A DNA stretch of 52,230 nt from Candidatus Blautia stercoripullorum (GTDB lineage Bacteria; Bacillota; Clostridia; Lachnospirales; Lachnospiraceae), in the NCBI GenBank assembly GCA_019120545.1, contig DWUX01000133.1, positions 1-52,230 on the forward strand, written 5' to 3'. The notes below the pieces were generated by a model. The model was not told where the DNA came from. It saw only the letters and a program-made list of their open reading frames with translations, and did not search any database. Shown here piece after piece: positions 1-7,898 of the stretch; the stretch's first letter is position 1; every line of letters begins with the position of its first letter. The translations under genes and the position numbers were made by a program.

Positions 1-321
1 CACTTTATTCATATTTTTCTATGTAATTGTCCTCTCTCATACGGCTTGATCCACGTTTAGCAGGCAGAAATGGAAGCACTACTCAAGTGGGATTTTTTCG
101 TTTGCATTAAGCAAATCCGAGCCGCCTATACTCACAGTCATTATACCCTAATCCTGCTTTTGATAAAAGCGTTTTAATAGAATATTCTCAGACATATTCT
201 AAACAGCAGTTACTGTAAATCCTCACGAATACTTCAGATTTGTCGGAGATATTCCTCTTCACCGCTATTTTTTTAACACATGAAGTAACATCAGATATCG
301 CAATCATTGACACTTGCGGGA
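1..321. other. no convincing gene at left edge
   Basis: I see no credible coding region here on either strand. The minus strand has short open stretches broken by stops, for example one ending near position 117, which could be the remains of a decayed gene downstream of the metalloprotease operon. No clear terminator or repeat was found. Confidence 0.5.
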
Positions 322-1371
322 TTAAATCCTGTCAATATAGTTCAGATAATTGACCGTCCATTCTTCCGCATATTCTCTTGCAACCACTTCGATGGGATTA
401 TTATAGTAACTGTCATAGTCTGTCTCTGCTGATGTATAGTTCTCTATACCTTCCTTGTATTTATACAACTCTTTATAAATTCTCAGATTTTTATTCTTTT
501 CAATATTCTTATCTCTCAAATCCACACTTTCCATCAATTTATGCACATAAGCATGGTGAGTCTCATGCAGCAGTGTATTTATCACTGCTTCACGAGGCAA
601 ACCAAACATTTCTTCTCTGATGCTGATAATATGATTTTCATCCACATAATATCCCATAAGTGTTTCTGATTCATATTCCTCTACTACTAACTCAACAGGC
701 TCAATTCCCCAATATGCACATTCCAGATCGATTAGCTGCTGAAAAAGGTTTTTCTTTTCTTCATCTGAAAGCTCTGTATACGTGTCTTCCTTCCAAAGTC
801 TGAGCATATCCTGATTGCTGTCCCATAATTCCCCGTCCTCGGCCATTTTTATCGAGCTTGCCGCCGGTTCATCTGCCGTGTCCATCCCGGTCAGGCAATA
901 TCCCCACATCCCTATTATGGAAATTACAGATAAAGCAGCGAGTATATTATTCAGAGCTCTGCCGATTACTCTTAACTTTTTCTTTTTCATTATAATGCGG
1001 ATTGTTTGAAATGCTATAAAGACACTGTACGTTATCATAACCGCTATCAGTAATTTAGGAGTAATAAAGCCTGAAAAAAGCCATCGTAAAGTCAATACTG
1101 CCCCAAGGGGCGTCACCCCGGCAGCCGCCATCCTTATGATACTTCGGTTTTTACACCAGTCATCTACAATCCACGCGTTCAAGACCCCCACTGCCACATA
1201 GACAAAATTCAAGAATACGCCGCTGTGAATCTCGTTCTGCCAAATAAAATATCTAAATATAAATCCCTTCATCAGCATCCAGACAATGCCCATGATCGCC
1301 ATCATGCCGAATGGAAATACCGCAGCGCTGAACTCATTCTCCGTAAATAATAGTTCCCTTATTTTTCTCAC
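322..1371 (-). CDS. membrane-anchored zincin-type metalloprotease, uncharacterised
   Basis: 349 residues. The N-terminal ~160 residues contain several hydrophobic segments (roughly residues 15-35, 45-65, 85-105, 110-125 and 140-160), so the protein is predicted to span the membrane. The C-terminal half is soluble and carries HETHH near residue 267, a match to the HExxH zinc-binding signature, followed about 55 residues later by NPIEVVAREYAEEW, which could supply the third ligand. The start is a GTG at 1371 that overlaps the stop of the upstream 73-aa gene (GTGA), so the two are translationally coupled. The gene lies on the integrated element downstream of a truncated phosphatase fragment. The protease assignment comes from the motif only; substrate and biological role are unknown. 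Confidence 0.7.
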   Translation of the reverse strand: MRKIRELLFTENEFSAAVFPFGMMAIMGIVWMLMKGFIFRYFIWQNEIHSGVFLNFVYVAVGVLNAWIVDDWCKNRSIIRMAAAGVTPLGAVLTLRWLFSGFITPKLLIAVMITYSVFIAFQTIRIIMKKKKLRVIGRALNNILAALSVISIIGMWGYCLTGMDTADEPAASSIKMAEDGELWDSNQDMLRLWKEDTYTELSDEEKKNLFQQLIDLECAYWGIEPVELVVEEYESETLMGYYVDENHIISIREEMFGLPREAVINTLLHETHHAYVHKLMESVDLRDKNIEKNKNLRIYKELYKYKEGIENYTSAETDYDSYYNNPIEVVAREYAEEWTVNYLNYIDRI

Positions 1372-1589
1372 TGGACTTTCCTCAGAGCAAAGAAAACCGC
1401 TCCAACCTTCTGAATCTCCATAAGTTCCATTTTTTCTTCAATTCCGGCTCTGCAAAGGATGTCTTCCGGCAAATGCAGTATCCTATCCTCCAAAAGATTG
1501 ACCCAAGATTTCAGGAATTCGATATAATGGGATTTGGCAGCCACTGCTTTTCTACTGACAATGTCCTGTTCCGTAAATTTAATACTCAC
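1368..1589 (-). CDS. small hypothetical protein coupled to metalloprotease
   Basis: 73 residues starting at GTG (1589) with GAGGAG about 11 nt upstream. It is soluble, without signal peptide or membrane segment, and has a probable helical middle region. I do not recognise the family. Its stop overlaps the start of the membrane metalloprotease by 4 nt, and the phosphatase remnant ends 37 nt upstream, so the three probably formed one operon before the IS21 insertion. Coupling suggests co-production with the protease, for instance as a partner or regulator, but the sequence alone does not show this. Confidence 0.55.
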   Translation of the reverse strand: MSIKFTEQDIVSRKAVAAKSHYIEFLKSWVNLLEDRILHLPEDILCRAGIEEKMELMEIQKVGAVFFALRKVQ

Positions 1590-1626
1590 TATATATATTT
1601 CTCCTCTGCAGCTTTACCTACATTCC

Positions 1627-1858
1627 TTATTCTTTTTCGTTCTTTGAACTGTAAATGCACTCCCCGGTATCAAAACAGTATACCCCCAGCGTTCCGCCGT
1701 AGACACACCCGCAGTCTATTGCGATATGACGATTTTTCCTGTATATTTTCCCATCATATTCCGCACCGATTTCGAATGTGGGAGTATGTCCTGTAACCAG
1801 ATAGTAAGAATCACTATATACTTTATCATACTCTGCCCGGGTAAAGATAAGATCCTCT
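1627..1858 (-). pseudogene. 3' remnant of a PPP-type metallophosphoesterase cut by IS21
   Basis: Only the C-terminal ~76 residues remain. They contain TGHTPT, matching the GHTP metal-ligand region of calcineurin-like phosphoesterases, and HIAIDCGCVYGG, matching the conserved final block of bacterial PPP-family protein phosphatases. The N-terminal metal-binding motifs (GDxHG, GDxVDRG, GNH) are missing. The reading frame stays open upstream to an ATG at 1950, but that part lies in the insertion sequence end and shows IS repeat sequence, not phosphatase sequence. No N-terminal part is seen beyond the other IS end, so it was probably lost in a deletion. Confidence 0.75.
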
Positions 1859-1970
1859 TGAATATTCTGCGGTGGCGGAGCCACCCAATCTCCTGGAATA
1901 GAGCCATGGAATCCGTTATCGAGAGCCACTCGTCCGATGGTGGGAGCCATGACCCGTGTCGTGGCTCCCA
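1859..1970. repeat. left IS21 terminal and subterminal repeats
   Basis: Four copies of a GAGCCAY motif occur at about 1878, 1901, 1923 and 1943, spaced near 22 bp, which is two helical turns. The innermost forms a 9-bp inverted repeat with 1962-1970 (TGGGAGCCA / TGGCTCCCA). Multiple terminal repeats of this kind are the expected IstA binding sites in the IS21 family. Confidence 0.75.
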
Positions 1971-1980
1971 GTAGGATGAT

Positions 1981-2727
1981 TTAGTTTTTGATCATCCTTT
2001 TCCTTTGCCGCATTGAAACATCCCCGTCAATCCGCATGGTATAGGCAGATGGGATGATACGGTCAAGGATGGAATCGGCAAGGGCACTGCCTCCTAATCT
2101 TTCATGCCAGCCTTCCGGCATGAACTGGGAACAGAAGATGGTGGAGACCTGGCCGCAGCGGTATTCCATCAGTTCCAACAGATCCCTTTGCTCCTGCTCG
2201 GAAGCAGGGATCAAAAGGAATTCATCTAGAATCACAAGTGGAAGCTTTTGAAACTGCTTCATCACTTGATGATATTTTCCCTGTATCCTCGCTGCTTCCA
2301 GTTCGCTGAACAGTTCCGGCAGACGGATATATCTGGTCTTATATCCGGATTGGCAGGCGTTGACTCCCAGTGCATTAGCAATAAAGCTTTTGCCGGTACC
2401 TGTAGCCCCGATCAGGATGACATTCAGCCCTTGGCGGATGTAGTCATTATCCGCCAGGCTCTCCAGAAGATCCCGGTTCAGGTGCCGGTCCGGCAGATAA
2501 TCAATGTTTCCAAGAAATGCAGATGAGTCAGAGAACTTCGCGTTCTTGATCAATCTTTTGATATTGTTATTATGCCGGGAATCGTATTCCGCATCAACCA
2601 ACAGCATGAGACGTTCATGGAAGGACATGGAGCCGTATTCAGCTTCCTGGTCGATCTGTTTTTCATAAGCTTCCGCAAAGGCAGGCAGTCTCATGGACTT
2701 TAACTTTTTCACCGTATCATTTTTCAT
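1981..2727 (-). CDS. istB: IS21-family helper ATPase IstB
   Basis: 248 residues when started at ATG 2727, which has GGAGGTGG just upstream; the open frame extends further but that part overlaps istA. The Walker A motif GATGTGKS and the Walker B region LVILDEF mark an AAA+ ATPase related to DnaC, which assists IstA in target selection and strand transfer. The gene overlaps the 3' end of istA by 11 nt, the normal arrangement in this family. No internal stop or frameshift is seen, so the protein appears complete. Confidence 0.92.
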   Translation of the reverse strand: MKNDTVKKLKSMRLPAFAEAYEKQIDQEAEYGSMSFHERLMLLVDAEYDSRHNNNIKRLIKNAKFSDSSAFLGNIDYLPDRHLNRDLLESLADNDYIRQGLNVILIGATGTGKSFIANALGVNACQSGYKTRYIRLPELFSELEAARIQGKYHQVMKQFQKLPLVILDEFLLIPASEQEQRDLLELMEYRCGQVSTIFCSQFMPEGWHERLGGSALADSILDRIIPSAYTMRIDGDVSMRQRKRMIKN

Positions 2728-4273
2728 GGCTGCCACCTCCGTAATAAGAAGCCCCACGGACCAGGGCATAGCTTTCGTCATGGATAGCCTCAGAGGATTG
2801 GTTTGATGGGCCAGCAGCCTTGTCATTGCCAGATTCCAGGATCAGGCGGATATTCTTATAACGCGGGCTGGGGATCCGCTCCAAAGCTGCTTTGCAGGCA
2901 TGTTCCAATCTTTCCGGAGTATATTTATCAGCCAGTTTCAGGAGAGACAGGCAACCCTTATAAGCCTGCTCTTCGATCCGGTAGGAATCAAAGATCCCCT
3001 GGATCACCTGATGGGTTGACTCACCGATACCAGATGCCCACTTAAGGAACCTTGCCTTATCCCATTCACTGTACAGCTGATGGCTGACAGGCATGTGCTC
3101 CGGGATCGTGGAATACTGCCCGCGGCGTCCATAAAGACGTTTGTGGCTGCAGATCCGATTCCCTTTGTAATAAACCTCAATGCTGCTCTTGGTGTACCGG
3201 ACATCCACTTTCTTGCGCACATACTCATAAGGGACCGAATAGTTCTGAAAATCTATGGCAATGTGGTAGTTCAGCTGAACGGTAGCGGATTTCCATTGGG
3301 CAAACTCATATGGATATCTGGGAAGCGGCTGTAAAAAGGGAAGTTCCTCTTCCAGAAATACAGAGTGACGGGAACCGTCTTTTTTCTGGAAAGGAGCCTC
3401 ATTGAACCGATCCAGTTCCTTTCGGATCGCTGCATTCATGGTATGGATGTCAAAAAATTTCCGGTTCCGCAGACGGGCAATGATGTGGGAAGTCAGATTC
3501 CCAACACTCCCTTCTACAGCTGCTTTATCACGCGGGGCCAATACCCGGGCGGGAAGCAATGCAGTGTGATAGTGATCCACAAGCTCCTGGTAAGAGCGGT
3601 TTACGACCGGGTCCTCGTATTTTCTGTTGCTGAGGATCCCAACCTTCAGATTATCCGGGGTCAGGATCCTGGTGACACCGCCGAAGAACTCATACATAGC
3701 GATATGCGCATTGATCCAGTCCTCCTCTTTCATGGTACGGCATGCCTGCGCATAGCAGTACATGCTGAAAGGCAGCGTCGCTACAAACAGATAAACCTTG
3801 CTGCTGTCCCCAGAGATCTTATCATAAAGGGGCAGCGCGGTCCCGGCCCAATCGACCATCAGTTTGTCACCAGGTTTATGCTGGATATGCATGGTAAGCT
3901 TATTTTTCGAAACATAATCCTGATATAACTTGCAGTATTGGGAGTAGCCGTATGGCGGTTTTCCGGCATCCCGGCAGGTATCAACATACTCCTGCCATAA
4001 CAGCTTTAATGTTACGCCGCTTTTCAATAATTCCTTATGAATATAAGGAAAATCCGGCGTGACCAATGTTGGGAGCAATGCTTCTTCTGGAAAAAGTGTA
4101 TTGTGGATTTCCATTTCTTCCATGGATTCCAGTGCATCTTTCGATAACTGGTGATCTGAGGCTGCTTTCGCCACCTTAGCAACCGTATTCCTGGATACGC
4201 ACAAGGTACTGGCAATGCGCCGTTGGCTATAACCATCCAGCAGCATATGTAAAATTTGTTTTTCTTTGGACAT
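2717..4273 (-). CDS. istA: IS21-family transposase IstA
   Basis: 518 residues, starting at ATG 4273 with GAGGAGG upstream. The N-terminus has a helix-turn-helix (GYSQRRIASTLCVSRNTVAK). The catalytic core is a DDE retroviral-integrase-like domain: D in VDWAGTALP, D in TPDNLKVG and E in AAVEGSVGN. The C-terminal portion includes the beta-rich DNA-binding region usual for the family. The gene is intact and ordered before istB, so the element may still be mobile if its ends are functional. Confidence 0.93.
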   Translation of the reverse strand: MSKEKQILHMLLDGYSQRRIASTLCVSRNTVAKVAKAASDHQLSKDALESMEEMEIHNTLFPEEALLPTLVTPDFPYIHKELLKSGVTLKLLWQEYVDTCRDAGKPPYGYSQYCKLYQDYVSKNKLTMHIQHKPGDKLMVDWAGTALPLYDKISGDSSKVYLFVATLPFSMYCYAQACRTMKEEDWINAHIAMYEFFGGVTRILTPDNLKVGILSNRKYEDPVVNRSYQELVDHYHTALLPARVLAPRDKAAVEGSVGNLTSHIIARLRNRKFFDIHTMNAAIRKELDRFNEAPFQKKDGSRHSVFLEEELPFLQPLPRYPYEFAQWKSATVQLNYHIAIDFQNYSVPYEYVRKKVDVRYTKSSIEVYYKGNRICSHKRLYGRRGQYSTIPEHMPVSHQLYSEWDKARFLKWASGIGESTHQVIQGIFDSYRIEEQAYKGCLSLLKLADKYTPERLEHACKAALERIPSPRYKNIRLILESGNDKAAGPSNQSSEAIHDESYALVRGASYYGGGSHEK

Positions 4274-4336
4274 TTGATCGTCCTCCTCTCAAAGTATTAC
4301 GGATTCATCCGTTAGGATGATTGTATTGCTTCAAGA

Positions 4337-4442
4337 GGTGGCTCTCAACAGCGGATTGCCCTTATAATTCAGGTGGCTCTATCGTTCGGAATGGATGGCT
4401 CTCTGTAACGGATTGAGTGGCTCTGAAGCCACGGAATACTCA
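4337..4442. repeat. right IS21 terminal and subterminal repeats
   Basis: Four copies of TGGCTCT end at 4345, 4380, 4402 and 4424, in the opposite orientation to those at the left end. The outer two are spaced 22 bp as on the left. The outermost 25 bp matches the left terminus with a few differences and a one-base gap. Confidence 0.75.
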
Positions 4443-4459
4443 AGGGCTATGTACTTTCT

Positions 4460-5218
4460 ATGTTTGGTAAAAATCCCAGAATTTTGAAACCTGGCTATTG
4501 TACATGCGGAGTGCTTCATGAAAACGGAAAACGCTATAATTCTGACTGGAAACTAAGTTTTAAAGCATTTTCGCCCGTTTATTCAGAAGCACAAGTAGCT
4601 TCTGGAAAATTGATAACGGTTAGGCTCAGCAGTATTGTGGCCGAGCATTTCCCCCGGCAATATATTCCTGAGGAATATAAAGATGAGCCTATAGAAAATC
4701 ATCATTGCACACCGAAATCTTTCTATGCCCCAGATCAGGGAAGGGAGGCAAATAGGGCTTCAAACATGCGGCAAATTCCAGCCACTATTCACAAAAAATT
4801 GACGAAGCTCCAGAACAAGACCTTTGAGCAGGAACAGCAGGCCATTAATGAAGCTATAGCAAATAAGACTCAGATAGAAACAGAGCCGGGTACTTTAGAA
4901 TCTTTACTAAAGGTTCTGCTGATTCTGGGAGTTGAACCAGAGAGTGCGGTACTTCAGACATATTCACAGAATGGGGAAACAGATTTTATTGACATTACAA
5001 GAAATATTAATCTTCTATTCAAAGGTAGCCCCTCTGAAGGGCAGCCTATAAAATTTAATTCTGATACAGGAGAGGTCATTGTTTGTGGTATTCCTGGCAA
5101 AGTTAAAAATTGGGAGAAACTCTCTGATGCTCGAAAAAAAGAGTGGAGGGAAAAATTCGCCTATATCAATTATCAGTATATTAAAGCTCAGGAGCAGCAG
5201 GAAGGAGGCGAGGAATAA
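4460..5218 (+). CDS. partner gene of radical SAM enzyme, probably 5'-truncated
   Basis: 252 residues from the first ATG, but there is no ribosome binding site before it, and the frame stays open upstream across the IS21 boundary at 4442 until a stop inside the IS. The real start was therefore probably lost. I do not recognise the family. The protein is soluble and fairly polar, with a short CTCG motif near the N-terminus, a charged helical centre, and a C-terminal region rich in Lys/Glu. It ends TAATG, sharing one base with the start of the radical SAM gene, and a strong GGAAGGAGG lies near its end, so the two were translated together. It could be a substrate-recognition partner or a substrate protein; nothing in the sequence decides which. 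Confidence 0.6.
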   Translation: MFGKNPRILKPGYCTCGVLHENGKRYNSDWKLSFKAFSPVYSEAQVASGKLITVRLSSIVAEHFPRQYIPEEYKDEPIENHHCTPKSFYAPDQGREANRASNMRQIPATIHKKLTKLQNKTFEQEQQAINEAIANKTQIETEPGTLESLLKVLLILGVEPESAVLQTYSQNGETDFIDITRNINLLFKGSPSEGQPIKFNSDTGEVIVCGIPGKVKNWEKLSDARKKEWREKFAYINYQYIKAQEQQEGGEE

Positions 5219-6504
5219 TGAGCTTACCTGAGCCACAAAAAATCACACCAAGGCAGGTTGTCGTTCAGCTAGGCAGACAATGTAATTTGTCATGTTCCTG
5301 CTGCTATTTGGGCGAGAGTCAAGATGTTGTCATGAGCGAGGAGGTCATGGACGCATTTTTAGACAATATCCACTATGTTGAAGAACTTATGCTTTTTGGT
5401 GGCGAGCCAAGTCTCTACGTTGAGCAGGCAGAGCTATTTCTTAAAAAACTGAAGGAACGCAAAATGCCTCTGAACTATGTCAGTGTCAACACAAATGGTG
5501 CGGTGCGCTCTGAAAAATTTGCGAAGGTAGTTAATGATTACATAGATTATTCAACATTTTCATCAGAATCAGTTTTCATAATATCTTGGGATCGCTGGCA
5601 CGAGCAAAGTCTAATGAAAAAATTTCCGGGGACTGATATTGAGGCAAATCTTGAATGGTACAAGAAGCGCCTACATACGAAGTATGTTGCAATTGAAGAC
5701 GAACCAGATGTTGAACTGATTTCAGAGGGGAGAGCTAAGGAACTGCTGAAAGATACCAAAAACCATATGATTAATGTTGGTATCCTTAACCAGGGCAAAC
5801 TAAATTTTGCCGCTTTAAAATCATTTAGGGAGGTGTGCGCTGGCCCTGATAATCTCTGCGGACATGGCTGTGTCCATAATTGCGTTAGCTGCAATTTATT
5901 TTTGTCTGCGAAAGGCGATGTGCTGTTAGGCCGGAATGTCTCCTATGACCGTCAAGACCAGGGGTACTATAAAATTTGCAATGTTTTGGAGCAATCTATT
6001 TTTGACGGGTTATTGGATTTGAAGATTTTAGAATTTGATTATAAAACCACAATCGTTCCTTCTCGGAGACTCGATATAAAATCTGATATTGCAAAAGAGG
6101 CCAGTAATTTATTGGAGCCTGATGATTTCATAGCGCAGATTACAGACGAACTATTTGCCGCCTCAAATCTGTCCTATGTGGGAGACTTTGAGAAGGCTGA
6201 GAGGCTGCTTGAAGACGCTAAGGATAGATTTTATTATTATCTGCTAGAAATCCAGGAACGCCTTGGGCCTGAAGGTTGGAAGGAATTTCAAAATTCAGAA
6301 GAGAATCATAAGCTCCTGGGGTGTTTTGGAGGCTATAAAGCAACCTTAGAAGACTTCAATAAATTAAAAACCTCAGGAAAAAAAAGGTTCCTGGAACATT
6401 TTGAGTCTGAGGGAAGTATTCCTGATTTAGAAAGTGAGGAGGCTAGGCGAGAGCTTGTCTGGCAGTTTTGCACTTTGAAGGAGTATAAGAATCCTGAAAC
6501 TTGA
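5218..6504 (+). CDS. radical SAM enzyme with extra C-terminal Cys cluster
   Basis: 428 residues. The CxxxCxxC cluster that binds the SAM-cleaving [4Fe-4S] centre is at Cys22, Cys26 and Cys29 (CNLSCSCC), and the SAM-contacting GGEP is at 61-64. A second cysteine group (Cys207, 214, 218, 222, 225 and 254) resembles a SPASM/twitch-type auxiliary cluster region but does not match the standard SPASM spacing exactly. The last ~150 residues are helical and acidic, unlike common peptide-maturase tails. The gene is coupled to the preceding 252-aa gene. SPASM-like proteins often modify peptides, but no obvious precursor peptide is nearby. The enzyme class is secure; the reaction is unknown. Confidence 0.85.
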   Translation: MSLPEPQKITPRQVVVQLGRQCNLSCSCCYLGESQDVVMSEEVMDAFLDNIHYVEELMLFGGEPSLYVEQAELFLKKLKERKMPLNYVSVNTNGAVRSEKFAKVVNDYIDYSTFSSESVFIISWDRWHEQSLMKKFPGTDIEANLEWYKKRLHTKYVAIEDEPDVELISEGRAKELLKDTKNHMINVGILNQGKLNFAALKSFREVCAGPDNLCGHGCVHNCVSCNLFLSAKGDVLLGRNVSYDRQDQGYYKICNVLEQSIFDGLLDLKILEFDYKTTIVPSRRLDIKSDIAKEASNLLEPDDFIAQITDELFAASNLSYVGDFEKAERLLEDAKDRFYYYLLEIQERLGPEGWKEFQNSEENHKLLGCFGGYKATLEDFNKLKTSGKKRFLEHFESEGSIPDLESEEARRELVWQFCTLKEYKNPET

Positions 6505-6518
6505 TAGTCCTCTAGGCT

Positions 6519-6589
6519 GATGGCAGCAGGGCGATTTTTTAATAATATCAGCATTATTGTTTTTTTCTAATAATCTCCTGCTGCCTCAT
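6519..6589 (+). terminator. nested hairpins after radical SAM gene
   Basis: An AT-rich hairpin (AATAAT at 6541-6546, ATTATT at 6553-6558) is followed by a run of seven T. It sits inside a larger inverted repeat, GGCAGCAGG (6522-6530) with CCTGCTGCC (6577-6585), whose stem continues with GATG/CATC around a one-base bulge. Confidence 0.6.
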
Positions 6590-6719
6590 CATATGATGGA
6601 TATTATACTAAAATGGTTAAGTATCATGTGCTTCTGTATTCTTTGCATATTTATAAGAATATCGAATGTTAGTTCGTACTAACTCTTGCAATGATTGAAG
6701 TATTAAAATAAACCTATTC

Positions 6720-6803
6720 AAAATAGTACCAAAATATATTGACTAAAGTTTAATATCTTGCTATTATAACAGTACAAATATTAAGTATAGTCTAAAATAG
6801 TAC
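6720..6803 (+). promoter_or_regulatory. recombinase promoter between two 10-bp repeats
   Basis: TTGACT (6739-6744) and TATTAT (6762-6767) with a 17-bp spacer make a good sigma-A promoter. Two exact copies of AAAATAGTAC (6720-6729 and 6794-6803) bracket it, and an inverted repeat GTTAGT/ACTAAC lies upstream at 6668-6683. These could be recombinase or repressor binding sites. The rest of the 317-bp gap is AT-rich with no gene seen. Confidence 0.55.
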
Positions 6804-6821
6804 AGAATAGGAGGGAAGCCC

Positions 6822-7517
6822 ATGTGTATATATGGGTATGTGAGGGTCAGCACAAAGAAACAGAAAGTAGAGAGGCAGATTGCCAATATCAAGAAAGAAT
6901 ATCCTAATGCCGCCATTATTGAAGAGTCTTATACAGGTACAAGCATGGACAGGCCGAAGTGGAATAAGTTGGTTAAGGTATTGAAGCCGGGTGATATTGT
7001 TGTATTTGACGAAGTAAGCCGTATGGCACGAAATGCACAAGAGGGCTTTGAAACCTATTTAGAATTATATAATAAGGGCATTGACTTAATCTTTCTCAAA
7101 GAGCACTATGTAGATACAGAAGTATTTCGACAGACTTTGAATAATAAGGTCGCTCTGACGGGAACAGAAGTAGACTGCATATTGCAGGGTGTTAATGAAT
7201 ATCTTATGATACTGGCTAAGAAGCAAATAGAGATAGCTTTTAACACAGCAGCTCAAGAGGTAGAGTACCTGCATATGCGAGTTAGTGAGGGAATAGCACG
7301 AAGAAAAGCGGAAGGCAAGCCAGTAGGAAGAGCCGAGGGTAGTATAATAGAGACTAAGAAAGCAAAGCAGGCAAAGCAAGAGATAATGAAGCATTCTAAG
7401 GACTTCAACGGAAGTTTAAATGATCTGGATTGTATGAAACTGATAGGAATAAGCCGGAATAGTTTTTATAAATACAAGAGACAGCTTAGAACGGCGTTAG
7501 AGCAGCAGGAGGCATAG
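6822..7517 (+). CDS. serine recombinase, resolvase/invertase family
   Basis: 231 residues. The N-terminus (GYVRVSTKKQ) carries the catalytic Ser10 with Arg8. The DEVSRMARNAQEGF block and the REGIARRK-like linker near residue 155 follow the order of the small resolvase/invertase group, and the C-terminus (about 200-220, KLIGISRNSFYKYKRQL) is a helix-turn-helix. The length is typical of small resolvases, not of large serine integrases, so it more likely resolves cointegrates or inverts DNA than integrates the element. AGGAGGG precedes the start. It has its own promoter. Confidence 0.9.
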   Translation: MCIYGYVRVSTKKQKVERQIANIKKEYPNAAIIEESYTGTSMDRPKWNKLVKVLKPGDIVVFDEVSRMARNAQEGFETYLELYNKGIDLIFLKEHYVDTEVFRQTLNNKVALTGTEVDCILQGVNEYLMILAKKQIEIAFNTAAQEVEYLHMRVSEGIARRKAEGKPVGRAEGSIIETKKAKQAKQEIMKHSKDFNGSLNDLDCMKLIGISRNSFYKYKRQLRTALEQQEA

Positions 7518-7540
7518 TGCTTCCTCTGTCTCACAGAAAA

Positions 7541-7792
7541 TTATTGTTCTTCTTCAATCTCAAGCCCCTCAAAGAAATCGTCAAAGCGACAGTTGAAAAT
7601 ATTTTTCAGGCATACGAGTTCTGAAACACGAATGTTCAGCAGATTTGTTTCAATCTTTGCATATGAACTACGGCTGATGGGTAATCCTGCAAGCTGGAGT
7701 TTGGCAACAACTTGTTCCTGAGTCATGCCGCTTCTGACTCTAAGCCCTCTGATATTGTGGCCGATACCCAGATCCGGTCTGATCTTCTGCAT
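7541..7792 (-). CDS. XRE-family HTH regulator
   Basis: 83 residues, nearly all of it a Cro/C1-type helix-turn-helix (MTQEQVVAKLQLAGLPISRSSYAKIE). It lacks a C-terminal protease or oligomerisation domain. The gene is divergent from the small gene at 7899, and both starts are framed by a perfect 12-bp inverted repeat, so this is the likely repressor of the intergenic region. The gene ends 24 nt from the convergent recombinase gene. Control of element excision or transfer is inference from position. Confidence 0.85.
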   Translation of the reverse strand: MQKIRPDLGIGHNIRGLRVRSGMTQEQVVAKLQLAGLPISRSSYAKIETNLLNIRVSELVCLKNIFNCRFDDFFEGLEIEEEQ

Positions 7793-7808
7793 ACGTTCTC
7801 ACACTCCT

Positions 7809-7885
7809 TTTGCTCTGTATAATGAACAACTTTGATTGATTTTATATCAGTCCAGGGTTATAATTGGTTCGTAATACAGAGCAAA
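7809..7885. promoter_or_regulatory. 12-bp inverted repeat flanking divergent promoters
   Basis: TTTGCTCTGTAT (7809-7820) and ATACAGAGCAAA (7874-7885) are exact reverse complements separated by 53 bp. Each lies at the ribosome-binding side of one of the two divergent genes. They are probable operators for the XRE protein, or could pair in RNA and mask the GGAGG of the rightward gene. Confidence 0.65.
7836..7864 (+). promoter_or_regulatory. rightward promoter for the 105-aa gene
   Basis: TTGATT (7836-7841), a 17-bp spacer and a perfect TATAAT (7859-7864). The predicted transcript starts at the edge of the right half of the inverted repeat, so repressor binding there would block initiation or elongation. 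Confidence 0.7.
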
Positions 7886-7898
7886 GGAGGGATATTTT

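Larger units (their letters stand above)
1859..4442 (-). mobile_element. IS21-family insertion sequence with istA and istB
   Basis: The 2584-bp element holds istA and istB in the usual overlapping order on the minus strand. The ends were placed by aligning the two outer sequences. Reading inward, the left end starts TGAATATTCTGCGG and the right end starts TGAGTATTCCGTGG, and the similarity continues for about 50 bp including GAGCCACYCAATC. IS21 elements usually begin TG and end CA, which fits. The length fits the family. The bases just outside (CCTCT left, AGGGC right) do not form a target duplication, and both flanking genes are incomplete, so one junction has probably been rearranged since insertion. 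Confidence 0.88.

Noticed and set aside
1859..1950. N-terminal part of the apparent 107-aa phosphatase frame
   Set aside because: This part is IS21 terminal sequence that happens to be open; it is not phosphatase.
3365..3928. Plus-strand open frame of 187 codons inside istA
   Set aside because: Antisense shadow of the transposase gene.
5218..6504. Viperin-like or known antiviral radical SAM protein
   Set aside because: The Cys cluster spacing, extra C-terminal cysteines and acidic tail do not match viperin, and no nucleotide kinase is adjacent.
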